Of a stretch of DNA of 64,000 bases, positions 49,584 through 59,366 are shown one piece after another. The stretch covers positions 29,264,001 through 29,328,000 of the forward strand of contig JBHGNT010000001.1 of NCBI GenBank assembly GCA_043228905.1, given 5' to 3'. The notes beneath the pieces are model-generated. The model ran no database searches, was not told where the DNA came from, and was given only the letters and a program-made list of their open reading frames with translations. The position numbers were made by a program, and so were the translations under genes. Source of the stretch: Azolla caroliniana. Its lineage: Eukaryota; Polypodiophyta. Every line of letters starts with the position of its first letter. Position 1 is the first letter of the stretch.

Positions 49584-51410
49584 TCAGTTCATCTCGTCCG
49601 GAGGTAAGCCGGTGCTCAGAAATTGGTGCATGTTGATGAGCCACTTGTCTTCCTTTGCGACCGTACCATCTGTTGTCGTTTCTGCTGTAACTCTAAACAA
49701 CTTTGCATCCGGAAAGTCGTCTGGGACGCCATCACCGGTTTCGCCGGAATCTAACCGGCTCAAATAGTCTACTACCGCATGTTGTATGACGGGTCGGTGG
49801 AATATCCCGAACTCAAATTCTTGTAATAGTAACGTCCACCGGGCCTGCTTACCGGTGAGTGATGCTTTGGACACCAAGTAGAGGAGCGCTGAATGATCTA
49901 CGTGAAAGGAAATTTTCCTTCCCAACAGATAGTGTCTAAACTTGGTGACACTGTAGATCATACCCAAGGCCTCCCTTTCCGTTGTGGAATAATTACATTC
50001 TGCTTGGGACAGCTTCCAACTGGCATAATACATTGGCCGGTACCATTTCAGTTCTGTAAGTTGCATAAGCGTGCTCCTGATTGTGATGTCGGACGCGTCA
50101 ACGAACACATGGAACTCTTTAGACCAATCCGGAGGTTGCAACACCGGCGCTTGTGACAACAGTACTTTTAGTGCCCGGTAAGCTTGGCCTTCTGTGTCTG
50201 TCCATCGGAACGGTATCCGATGTACCGCGACATCCAATGGTGTAGCCAAGTCTGCTAGATACCGAAGCATTCGGCTATGCCACCGAATTTGTCCTAAGAA
50301 CCGGCTTAGTGCCTTTGCCGTGGCTGGTGCCGGTGCCTCCAGGATTGCTTTTACTTTGTCCGGATCCACTGTGATACCGTCCTTGCTCACTATTTGGCCC
50401 AGTAACACTCCGTTGGTTACTCTGAACACACATTTTGCCGGGTTAAGGCTTAGTCGGAAAACCCTACATTTCTCCAAACATAGTTGGAGGTGTTGAATGT
50501 GATCCCCTTCCCGGCTATAAACAGCGAAGTCGTCCAAGAACACCTGCATGAATGCCAGAATGAATTCTCTGAAAATATCCATGATGATCCGTTGGAAGGT
50601 TGCCAACGCCGTTTTCAGTCCGAACATCATAACTACGACAACAAAGACTCCCCATTCGGTGACAAAAGCGGTTTTCTCCTGGTTGTCGGGGTGCATCTGG
50701 ATCTGATTATAGCCGCTGAAACCATCCAGAAAACTATACAACTCATGACCGGCGATCGCATCCAAGACTCCATCCGTGAATGGAAGTGGAAAGGCGTCTG
50801 TTACCATAGCCGCATTTAATTTCCAGTAGTTGACGCAAACTCTTATCTTACCGTTCTTTTTCGGTACTACGACTATCGGACTGAGCCATGTGGTTTTCTT
50901 TACCGGTCGGATGAAGCCAACCCTTAGCAACTTGTCGATTTCTTCTTTGACTTTTGCTGCGTAATTCAGGTTCATTCGGTAACATTGTTGCGCTACCGGT
51001 TTGGCGTCTTTACTCAGATGTATCTGGTGTTGATACAACCGACGATCGAGTCCCCGCATGTCCTCATAGGACCAGGCGAACACATCGCGAAATTCTTTTA
51101 GGAGTGTGATCATTGCCATTTTGTTCACCGGGGTCATTTCCTTGGCAATGTGCACCGGTCTTGCGTCCTCTGTGGTACCTAGGTTTACCTCTTCTAGTTG
51201 GGATGCTTTCACGCGCTGCGACACTGCTATTTCTCTTTCCAGTGCCTCCTGTGCTTGCCATAATTCCTGGATTGCTTCTTTATCCGGTTCCTCCTCGGTC
51301 CCGTCCGATTGCAGTATGTATGGTGATACTGCTTCGGCTACATCAATCTCGAACAGAGGTACGATCTTCGGATTTTCCTGTAAGTATTGATCGACCTCTT
51401 CGTCCGCCAA
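49584..51410 (-). CDS. Gypsy-5 reverse transcriptase and RNase H
   Basis: 608-codon open frame on the minus strand. It starts in the protease-RT linker (DVAEAVSPYILQSDGTEEEP), then RT: EFRDVFAWSYEDMRGLDRRL, HQIHLSKDAKPVAQQCYRMN, GFIRPVKKTTWLSPIVVVPK, FSGYNQIQMHPDNQEKTAFV, MFGLKTALATFQRIIMDIF and the catalytic site VFLDDFAVYS. RNase H: HVFVDASDITIRSTLMQ, ERGALGM-like EREALGMIYSVTKFRHYLLG, FHVDHSALLYLVSKASLTG. This is a typical plant gypsy RT, clearly different from Gypsy-1 to -4. MFGL replaces the common PFGL and TTW the usual STW, so it may be mildly decayed. It is followed after a frame break by integrase. Confidence 0.88.
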   Translation of the reverse strand: MADEEVDQYLQENPKIVPLFEIDVAEAVSPYILQSDGTEEEPDKEAIQELWQAQEALEREIAVSQRVKASQLEEVNLGTTEDARPVHIAKEMTPVNKMAMITLLKEFRDVFAWSYEDMRGLDRRLYQHQIHLSKDAKPVAQQCYRMNLNYAAKVKEEIDKLLRVGFIRPVKKTTWLSPIVVVPKKNGKIRVCVNYWKLNAAMVTDAFPLPFTDGVLDAIAGHELYSFLDGFSGYNQIQMHPDNQEKTAFVTEWGVFVVVVMMFGLKTALATFQRIIMDIFREFILAFMQVFLDDFAVYSREGDHIQHLQLCLEKCRVFRLSLNPAKCVFRVTNGVLLGQIVSKDGITVDPDKVKAILEAPAPATAKALSRFLGQIRWHSRMLRYLADLATPLDVAVHRIPFRWTDTEGQAYRALKVLLSQAPVLQPPDWSKEFHVFVDASDITIRSTLMQLTELKWYRPMYYASWKLSQAECNYSTTEREALGMIYSVTKFRHYLLGRKISFHVDHSALLYLVSKASLTGKQARWTLLLQEFEFGIFHRPVIQHAVVDYLSRLDSGETGDGVPDDFPDAKLFRVTAETTTDGTVAKEDKWLINMHQFLSTGLPPDEMN

Positions 51411-51628
51411 TCCTTCCAGGATGTTGACACATTCCGCTTCGATTCCTTGCCGTTACCGAACTGTGGTTGAGTCGGTACTCGCACTTTCGCTTTTCCACGC
51501 CGGAACATAATGATATTCTTCCTCCAGTTTTGCTTGATTTGTGTTGTTTTTAACCAAGGGCGTCCCAACAATAGTGGGTAAGCTCCCTGAGCCTATAGCT
51601 AGAGAACTACTGCGGAAATGCAAAATCC
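51411..51628 (-). pseudogene. Gypsy-5 protease end (5'-truncated element border)
   Basis: Minus strand LLLGRPWLKTTQIKQNWRKN, the conserved end of the retropepsin domain, then FRRGKAKVRVPTQP. A frame shift near 51450 separates it from the RT frame. Gypsy-5 sequence stops at about 51628 against the SAUR copy; gag, primer site and 5' LTR are lost. Confidence 0.75.
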
Positions 51629-52020
51629 TTATTATTATTATTATTATTAGAAGTGAACAATGGGTCGTGTCGTTCCAGATAATCTAATTCATTGAAAGCT
51701 TCCTTATTGGAGAGGTAAGGATGCACGAATCTAGCACACTTGGGTAACACTATAGTAGAGCACATCAATGGTTGCATGCTCTTGAATATCCCCCACCGAT
51801 TCGTCACCGTTTGTGAGTATACTTTGAATGCCCCTAGTATAGAGGGGTAGAAAAGAAGAAGAATATTGACGTCTCTAAAGAGGTTAATTTGGCTTGTGAA
51901 CCCAAAACAATATATAGATTGTATAACTTGTTTTAGAAATAAAACTGAAGAAACACTAGAGAGAGAGAGATGGTGATTAATAAACATGCGAGCAACCAAT
52001 ATAAGGCTCACCATGGCCAA
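51629..52020 (-). pseudogene. SAUR-like gene copy 1, truncated
   Basis: N-terminal half of a tandem copy of the SAUR gene at 53191. The minus-strand reading FKSMQPLMCSTIVLPKCARF, VHPYLSNKEAFNELDYLERH, DPLFTSNNNNNN matches copy 2, then breaks into Gypsy-5 sequence before the SAUR domain. The ATG used in copy 2 (MVRNQRG) is ACG here, while the upstream frame is open through it (KVYSQTVTNRWG). Upstream homology to copy 2 extends to about 52110. Non-functional. Confidence 0.82.
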
Positions 52021-52109
52021 CCAATATAAGGCTCACCATGGCAATGTTGATCAAAATGAAATAATACTATATTCATAATGATTTGAGATTAAATTTATAT
52101 AAATGAAAT

Positions 52110-53190
52110 GATATAATGGTTTAATTAATGGTTTTTTATTGATTTAATTAATTTAACTTAAAGATTTATTTAATTTAATGGTTCAATTAAAGTTTCTTTT
52201 ATTGATTTATTAAAGTTAATGAAAGATTTATTTATTTGGTGTACATTGTAGATAAGGTTCACATAAAACTACGTACATGGAACCAATTGCCATAATTGAC
52301 CATCCTTAAATGGTGTATACATGGAACTAATAGGTGAAGTGGTACATCACGTTGAACATTAGCTTTGATATACCACTTCATTGTGATGAGGTAATGTTTG
52401 AGGTAAAAAATTATGGCTGACAATGACTTTGCTCCTCCCGCTTCCATATGCTTGCCCATTTCCTTGACAACTTCAAAACATTGCAGTTGTTTTAGTGCTC
52501 GAGAATTGTTCTAAACACTCATAAGTATGTCTCAATCAAGGTAAAAACACTAGGTTTTTGGAAAATATTTGTGCACGACAATGTGATAATTATATGTTGG
52601 CTTTTACAAAAATTTGGCAAATATGTTTGTGGATGTGAAGATATACAAACAAGTGGAGTGTATAAGATAAGAGAGGTGAAGAGGTGGTGAGTGGATGAGT
52701 GAGTGAAGAGATTTGAGCATATGGACAAGTGGATGGGGAGTTGGAAGAGCAAAACAACACAAATCAAAGTAGACGAAAGAATTTAGATCACATACGCTAC
52801 ACATGAATGTTGATCACAAATGCTACAATTGCCCAACAACCAGAATTTGATTGTATGAATTAAACTTTTTGCTAGAAAATGCCAAATGCATGTTTTCTAT
52901 TGTTTCTGACACCTCTCCAAAATCTACAATATGATATGACACAAAACGTTTTGGTTTATGATTTCATCTTTTTCTTCATCCAAGAAACCCTTTATCAAAA
53001 TTTGGTGATATGGTGTGATGACAAATTAATCCCATACATTGTCACATAGTTTTTGGAGTTCAACTCATAACCATTTGTTTTACTCGAATCTTAAATTTGA
53101 TCATGTACATGTAAAAGTGGGGATCAATGAACCAATATCATTACAAATATATCAATCACACATTTATGAGATTGATGCATTAGTGTAAGA
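52110..53190. other. AT-rich intergenic DNA between SAUR copies
   Basis: No protein domain, RNA or element ends found. It holds short internal repeats such as ATTGATTTAATTAATTTAA and ATTTATTTAATTTAATGG (52110-52240) and AT-rich low-complexity ORFs that I do not call. It contains the downstream flank of SAUR copy 2. Confidence 0.5.
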
Positions 53191-53736
53191 TTAATTGTTG
53201 GATTCGACTAACAAAATGATATGCTCAAAGAAGGCAATATCACACGGAATTGTGATGGGTCCCTCTTGATCGAACCCGAATTCTTCATTAGCCTTCTCTA
53301 ATAAGGTTGCAAACAAAGGATGGTTAATCATATCTGCCTTTAAAAGAAATCGTCTCCTTTCTTCACCCACATACAAAGCAAAGTAGCCTCGAGGTGTTTT
53401 GCTGAAACTCTTCTTCTTGCAATTAGTATTGATATTAGCCATGTTTGAGGGGCGCCTTAACGGTGACATGAAATAGGATAATGATTTTGATAATGAATTC
53501 AGTGGTGACCTCGGTAAATATTCAATATTATTATCATTAGCACCATTATGATAAGGTTTATCATTATTATTATTAGAAGTGAACAATGGTTCATGTTGTT
53601 CTAGATAATCTAATTCATTGAAAGCTTCATTATTGGAGCGATAAGGATGCACAAATCTACCACACTTGGGTAACATTATATTAGAGCACATCAATGGTTG
53701 CATGCTCTTGAATATCCCCCTCTGATTCCTCACCAT
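53191..53736 (-). CDS. SAUR: SAUR family auxin-responsive protein (copy 2, intact)
   Basis: 181 codons on the minus strand, single exon as usual for SAURs. The C-terminal SAUR domain (about residues 112-177) shows KTPRGYFALYVGEERRRFLL, NHPLFATLLEKANEEFGF and GPITIPCDIAFFEHII, all hallmarks. The N-terminal half is a variable leader with an AAT-encoded Asn run (SNNNND). SAUR proteins promote acid growth by inhibiting PP2C.D phosphatases at the plasma membrane. Start: ATG 53734-53736 follows directly on a TAA that closes an upstream frame; an internal Met (MQPLMC) 12 codons in, conserved in copy 1, is an alternative. TATA (TTATATAGG, minus, about 53936-53944) lies about 200 bp upstream. The only host gene here that looks functional. 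Confidence 0.88.
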   Translation of the reverse strand: MVRNQRGIFKSMQPLMCSNIMLPKCGRFVHPYRSNNEAFNELDYLEQHEPLFTSNNNNDKPYHNGANDNNIEYLPRSPLNSLSKSLSYFMSPLRRPSNMANINTNCKKKSFSKTPRGYFALYVGEERRRFLLKADMINHPLFATLLEKANEEFGFDQEGPITIPCDIAFFEHIILLVESNN

Positions 53737-53945
53737 TTATGAGTACACTTTGAATGCCCCTGGTATAGAGAGGTAGAAAAGAAGAAGAGTATTGATGTCT
53801 CTAAAGAGGTTAATTTGGCTTGTGAACCCAAAACAATATAGGTTGTATAACTTGTTTAAGAAATAAAACTGAAGAAACACTAGCGAGAGAGAGAGAGAGA
53901 GAGAGAGATGGTGATTAATAAACATGCGAGCAACCTATATAAGGT
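53737..53945 (-). promoter_or_regulatory. SAUR copy 2 leader with TATA and upstream frame
   Basis: Minus strand: TATA (rc of CCTATATAAGG at about 53935-53945), a CT tract (53883-53908), then a 62-codon frame MFINHHLSLSLSL...KVYS ending TAA directly before the SAUR ATG. If transcription starts about 30 bp after the TATA, the ATG of this frame would be upstream of the start and it would not be translated. Confidence 0.5.
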
Positions 53946-54019
53946 TCACCATGGCATTGTTGATCAAAATGAAATAATATTATATTCATAATGATTTGAG
54001 ATTAATTTATATAAATGAA

Positions 54020-54373
54020 ATTCTTACAAATCACGCACCTCCCCATAGTCAACAACTTTCTTTATTTATGTTTAGAACTAGGATTAGAGCTCCTATGTTT
54101 TATCACAGTCCAAATCTTTGTAGGTGATATGTGCACCTTCCCTCACTTATATGAGAAGATAGATTCTGCCTTTGTAATGTTCTCTCAAGCTTCACATAGG
54201 GAGTCATTGTCCTTGACATATTTCAAAAAATACACAAACAACTTTATATTGTCTCCCATTCTTTTCTCTGTCTTTGTCATTCGGTTTGACTATTTCGTGC
54301 AACGAAACAGTTATAAGGAAATAATCAATAGTTCATGTTGGTTCCTCAGAGTGTCTTCCTCCGGCTTAAGTTA
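54020..54373. other. Unassigned sequence upstream of SAUR copy 2
   Basis: A 119-codon plus-strand frame (54015-54374, MKFLQITHLPIVNN) is open but shows no recognisable domain and uses AT-rich low-complexity codons. Not called as a gene. Confidence 0.3.
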
Positions 54374-54381
54374 GTTAGGTC

Positions 54382-54591
54382 CATAGTACGTAAAATTCGT
54401 GTTCGTCTAGCATAACATTCGTTTTCCTACATTGGAAAACGAATGCGAATGTTATTCAAACATTCTTGTGTTTTTTTTTGTTTTTTCCCTACCTCATAAT
54501 AAATAGTTAATCCGAAGGTATGGTAGTTATCATTCTTTGAGGGTGTTTTTCTTACGCGAATGCACGTATGGTAGGTATGGTTCATACTATG
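54382..54591. mobile_element. MITE-2, hAT-type (TSD GTTAGGTC)
   Basis: 210 bp flanked by the 8-bp repeat GTTAGGTC (54374-54381 and 54592-54599), terminal inverted repeats CATAGTA/TACTATG. The interior has a hairpin of ATAACATTCGTTTTCC with GGAAAACGAAT...ATGTTAT (54410-54454). TIR start similar to MITE-1. Confidence 0.83.
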
Positions 54592-54599
54592 GTTAGGTC

Positions 54600-55700
54600 A
54601 CTTTGACATGGACTTCTATAAGTCATTATTCAATGAATATTTAAGAAAAATAAAACATCTAAATTGAACGTGTTAAACAATAAGAATAATAAATGACCAC
54701 TAGTACAACACAAAGATTTTAAGAAGATATCATGAACAATACAAATTACAATAAAGTCTCTAGAATATAATGTAGCATTTCCTTAAGTACATATGTCCCC
54801 TCTTTCTCGACAATATTTAAGGAACCCTTCGTGAATTCGGTATCTTCCTCTCGTATCAATGTACATGGTGTCTATTAGGAGGGTCCCATCATGAAGGAAG
54901 TTAAATACTTAATACATTGATCAAGTGTCAAATGACAAATGCGTGTTTAGGAAGGAGTATTCAATTTTGGTTTTTACATGTCTTAATACATATATTTTGT
55001 CAATACTTAAACTTAGGTCATTTCAAGTTAATAAAGTAAATGTATGTACATATATGTCAATGTACTTGAAACTTGATTTCCTTTATGATAAGAAAGCCAT
55101 CAAGGTTTATAACCCGATTAGCTTTGCATGGGTAATTTAAAATACCATGTTTTCAATAATCATGAAAAGATAATCATAGTAAAATGTGATACATCTAAAC
55201 AAGATATTGCAAGATATCTCTTTTATGTGCTACAAAGTCATAGAAAGGGAGACTTGAAGAAAAGTCTCTTGTCTTTGAAAGGAATACGGGATGAGTGATA
55301 TAAATTAATTGAAATATGGGAAAAGTACCAGGATACCCCTGGAAGTTTGTCTATTTACTAGAATGCCCCTGGAAGTTCTAAATTTACCAAACTACCCCTA
55401 TGTCTAAAAAAATACAATTTATAAAGTAATTATACACTCAAATATACAAGCCTTATTTACCAAAGTAGCCTTAAACCTAAACTTATTTATCATAATGCCA
55501 CCATATACCTATTTTGACCAATTTATACCACTTTTATTTTTCAAAATACATCATAAATCAAACTAAATTATCAAAATTATATTATATATAAAAAATTTCA
55601 ATTGAAAAGTCACCTTAAAATCCAATTCTATGAATTTATACCGAGTTATACTAGCTTAATCCCATAAATTAACATGTAATTACACCGAGGTATATAGTCT
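54600..55700. other. AT-rich intergenic DNA
   Basis: No gene recognised. Around 55320-55480 a degenerate repeat of TTTACCA(A/G)A(A/C)T(A/G)CCCCT words recurs several times. The rest is AT-rich. An ORF at 54925-55140 has no domain. Confidence 0.4.
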
Positions 55701-56154
55701 TGTTGAGAGATCAAGCTCAACTTAGTTTAGTTAGTTAGTCAACCATGTAACTTCGTAGTTAGCTAGATAGAATCTAGTTAGAAGTGTTGACTATAACGCC
55801 TTAAATAGGACCTTGTACTTAATTGGGATATTCTAGATCCTCCACTCCTAAGTACATTTAATATAGGACTTACACATTAATACCTGTATTCTACTCACAC
55901 ATGTGCACCTTTGCACATGAGATGTATATATACCTCATTGTGGGTATTTTTGTATCTGATGATGATGATGAAGCTAATATTAATTTAATATAGTCTCTCA
56001 TCCCCCATCTTGTGTTGTTCATAAGTCTCTCTCTCTCTCTCTCTCTTCCTCTCACACACATACATACACATATCACATAATTTTCCGCTTATCACTTAAT
56101 CACATAATTAGGTACTAATTAACCCTTGCTTAATTACTTACCTAATTATTAACA
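55701..56154 (+). repeat. Copia-3 5' LTR
   Basis: 454 bp, TGTTGAGAGATCAAGCTCAAC to CTAATTATTAACA, followed by a copia primer site with one change (TGGTATTAGAGC, 56155-56166). It starts with the same inverted repeat as Copia-1/2 but is otherwise different. Confidence 0.9.
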
Positions 56155-56309
56155 TGGTATTAGAGCATGTGGTTTAAAAAATCCACTAAGCCCACCCAAC
56201 TTTGTGATTGTGTGTTTGAGACACCAACGACAAAATCCGGCTATCCGCTACCGTAGCACGTGTACGTGATCGAAGGAAGAAAAGCAAAAGAAGAGAAGAC
56301 ACAATCAAC

Positions 56310-57070
56310 ATGAACACACAAATGGGTAGCTTGCTCCCTACTAAAAAGGTAGACTGGAGCAATTATTCATCTTGGGAATACAAGATGACCCAATACCTCC
56401 TCGGCCAAGGGTATTGGAGCTACATCAACAACGCTCAAGAAAATCGACCCGACTCAAAGAACACCAACTACGCGACATGGGAGCAAGCGGCTAATCGAGT
56501 AATGTATTGCTTGGCAACATGTGTCCACGACGACATGCTTAGCCACATTCGAAATGCCAAGATGCCTAAAGAGGGGCGGGCGAATTTAAAGAAAATTTTC
56601 GCCGCCAACATGACCGCCCGAAAGCTTCAACTCCGACAAGAGTTGAACAACATCCGGCAAGAAGTCTATATGTCTGTGTCGAACTACACTATCAAGATCA
56701 AGAGCATTTGCGACTCACTTGGCTCCATCAACATAAACGTCGATGAAGACGAGCTGGTTCAAGTATGCTTGGGCGGCCTCGCACAACGATTCGATCCAAC
56801 ACGACTGCACGAAAGCTTCAACACCGACAAGAGTTGAACAACATCCATCAAGAAGATATGTCTGTGACGGACTACACCGCCAAGATCAAGAGCATTTGCG
56901 ACTCACTTGGCTCCATCAACATAAATGTTGATGAAGACGAGATGGTTCAAGTATGCTTGGGTGGCCTCGCACAACGATTCGATCCATTACGGACGGAAAT
57001 CTTGGCGAGAGAAAACCCTCCTTCATTCTTCGACCTCCAATCAATGTTATTAGTCGAAGAGAACCACGTC
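56310..57070 (+). pseudogene. Copia-3 Gag with internal 191-bp duplication
   Basis: Starts MNTQMGSLLPTKKVDWSNYS, the copia Gag start, with YLLGQGYWSYINNAQ and NLKKIFAANMTARKLQLRQE. The stretch from KLQLRQELNN to GGLAQRFDP then occurs a second time (about 56619-56809 and 56810-57000, period 191 bp), which shifts the frame and creates a stop at 56835. The second copy reads correctly to FFDLQSMLLVEENHV and a TGA at 57071. Gag cannot be made whole. Confidence 0.88.
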
Positions 57071-57100
57071 TGAACCAAAAGCAAGACGTCGGAAGGACAA

Positions 57101-58894
57101 ATGTTCTTCTCGAATTCGAACGGTGGCCGAGGAGGAGGTCACAGCAGTAGAATAGGTCAATTCGGCCCATCACACGAAGGGAACTCAAAGATTCACGGAA
57201 GCCATCGAGGAACCTTCGGAAGAAGGGGGAGCTTTCACACCGAACAAGGTCGGCAAACAAGGCCCGCAACTTGCAATGATTGCAGCAAAATTGGCCACCA
57301 CGAGGAGGAGTGCCGAAAAAGAAGAAACGAGTCGGTCTCCACAAGTCGACAACTCACAAATTACGTCGTCAACTCCGAATACGACGATTACGGCAGACTA
57401 TTCATAATGAGACATAGAGCGAACTCTATGTCGGCCTCCAACTCCGCAAGCGCCTCCAACTCGAAAGACGTGTGGTTCGTCGATTCCGGCGCCTCACATC
57501 ACATGACATCTCACAAAGTTTGGTTTCCTGATTTACGAACATCGGATCGACCCGGCTTCATAGAGACGGGAGATGACACCACGCACCCCATTCGGCACAT
57601 CGGCAATGTCCCATTCGGGAAAGAAGGCGAACAAACTTGCATCAAGAATGTCTTGCACGTGCCCACAATAACGAAGAATTTGGTCTTCGTTGGCCAAATC
57701 GTGGAGCAAGGCATGCAAGTCCACTTCAACAATGAAGGTTGTTTCATTGAGAAAGATGGTCAACTCATAGCTAAGGGGCGGAGAGACGGTCGAATGTTTA
57801 TCCTCGATTCAAACGAGGTGAAATCGGCAATGTATGCCAAAGGTCTCAAAACTGAGACAAGCATCAAGTTGTGGCACAAGAGAATCAGCCACATAAACCT
57901 CCAACAACTTCGAGCGATGCAAACTAAGGGAGTCGTCATCGGACTTCCGACATTCGAGTCGAAACGAGTATGCGAAGTGTGTCAACTCGGCAAACAACAT
58001 TAGCTACCATTCCCGAAGGAGAGCTCCGCAAGCAAAGGCCTCCTCGTCTTCATACACTAAGATGTATGGGGACTGGCTCAAACGCTGACGATCGGCGAAT
58101 GCCGATATTACGTAACCTTCATCGGCGACTACTTGCGCTACACGTGGATCTACCCGATGAAGTAGAAGAGCGAAGTGTTCTCACACTTCCAAAAGCTCAA
58201 GGGGCAAGTCGAAAAAAAAACCGGTCGGCACATTCGATGCCTACGATCGGATGGAGGAAATGAGTACTTCTCCGACAAATTCACCTCCTACCTCCAAAGT
58301 GAAGGCATTCGGAGAGAATTCTCGTGCCGACACACACCCCAACAAAATGGAGTAGCCAAAGGGAAGAATCGGCAAATACTCAAGGTAGCACGCACCATGA
58401 TGCACAAGGAAGAATCAGCAATGTATGCCAAAGGTAAGATGCCCGAATACAAAGTCGACCACCTTGATGACAATGATTCGGATGGATCGGCTCCCTCACT
58501 AGATAGTGAGTTCGGTGTACCCATCATGCGGACACTCGAAGTAAAGAAGGCGCTCACATTGGCGAGTGAAAAACTTCGACGCTCATCTAGAGCTAAGAAC
58601 CTCGTCACGCGGCTTGGCTACAACGAGTATATGTCCCATTACTATGCCTTCACGATGAAGGTAGTGGCCGAACAAGAGCCCAAGAGCTCCACTGAAGCGG
58701 CTTGTCACCCACGATGGGTGGAAGTAGTCAGCCTTCGCCCACACACTACAAGCCTTCGTCACCGGCTTGAGGGGGAGGACCCAAGATTGCCACGGTGAAC
58801 AAAGCCGAAGGCGGATGGAAGCCGCACAGAATCCGACATCGAAAGACGGACAACACCGGATGTCGGACACCTCACACTTGAGCTTGAGGGGGCG
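57101..58894 (+). pseudogene. Copia-3 Pol remnant lacking reverse transcriptase
   Basis: Knuckle CNDCSKIGHHEEEC, protease VDSGASHHMTSHKVW, GAG-pre-integrase LWHKRISHINLQQLRAMQT and CEVCQLGKQH in an open frame of 300 codons, then TAG. Integrase core continues with stops (MK*KSEVF) and frame changes: RSDGGNEYFSDKF and HTPQQNGVAKGKNRQ. At about 58410 it jumps to the pre-RT linker (SRAKNLVTRLGYNEYMSHYY) and then almost directly to the 3' end, so the integrase C-terminus, all of RT and nearly all of RNase H are deleted. A non-autonomous deletion derivative. Confidence 0.88.
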
Positions 58895-59215
58895 TGTTGA
58901 GAGATCAAGCTCAACTTAGTTTAGTTAGTTAGTCAACCATGTAACTTCGTAGTAAGCTAGATAGAATCTAGTTAGAAGTGTTGACTATAACGCCTTAAAT
59001 AGGACCTTGTACTTAAGTGGTATATTCTAGATCCTCCACTCCTAAGTATATTTAATATAGGACTTACACCTTAGTACCTATATTCTACTCACACATGTGC
59101 ACCTTTGCACATGAGATTTATATATACCTCATTGTGGGTATTTTTGTCTTTGATGATGATGATGAAGCTAATGCTAATTTAATATAGTCTCTCATCACCC
59201 ATCTTGTGTTGTTCA

Positions 59216-59283
<68 letters not shown>

Positions 59284-59366
59284 ATCACATAATTTTCCTC
59301 TTATCACTTAATCATATAATTAGGTATTAATTAACCCTTGCTTAATTACTTACCTAATTATTAACG
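58895..59366 (+). repeat. Copia-3 3' LTR
   Basis: About 472 bp, preceded by a purine tract (GAGGGGGCG). It matches the 5' LTR but has a longer CT run (59220-59268). It ends ...TTATTAAC followed by G instead of A. No clean target duplication: AGTCT at left, AGTTC at right. Confidence 0.87.

Noticed and set aside
54015-54374. 119-codon ORF beside SAUR
   Set aside because: No domain, AT-driven composition, starts within the SAUR upstream duplication boundary; too weak to call a gene.
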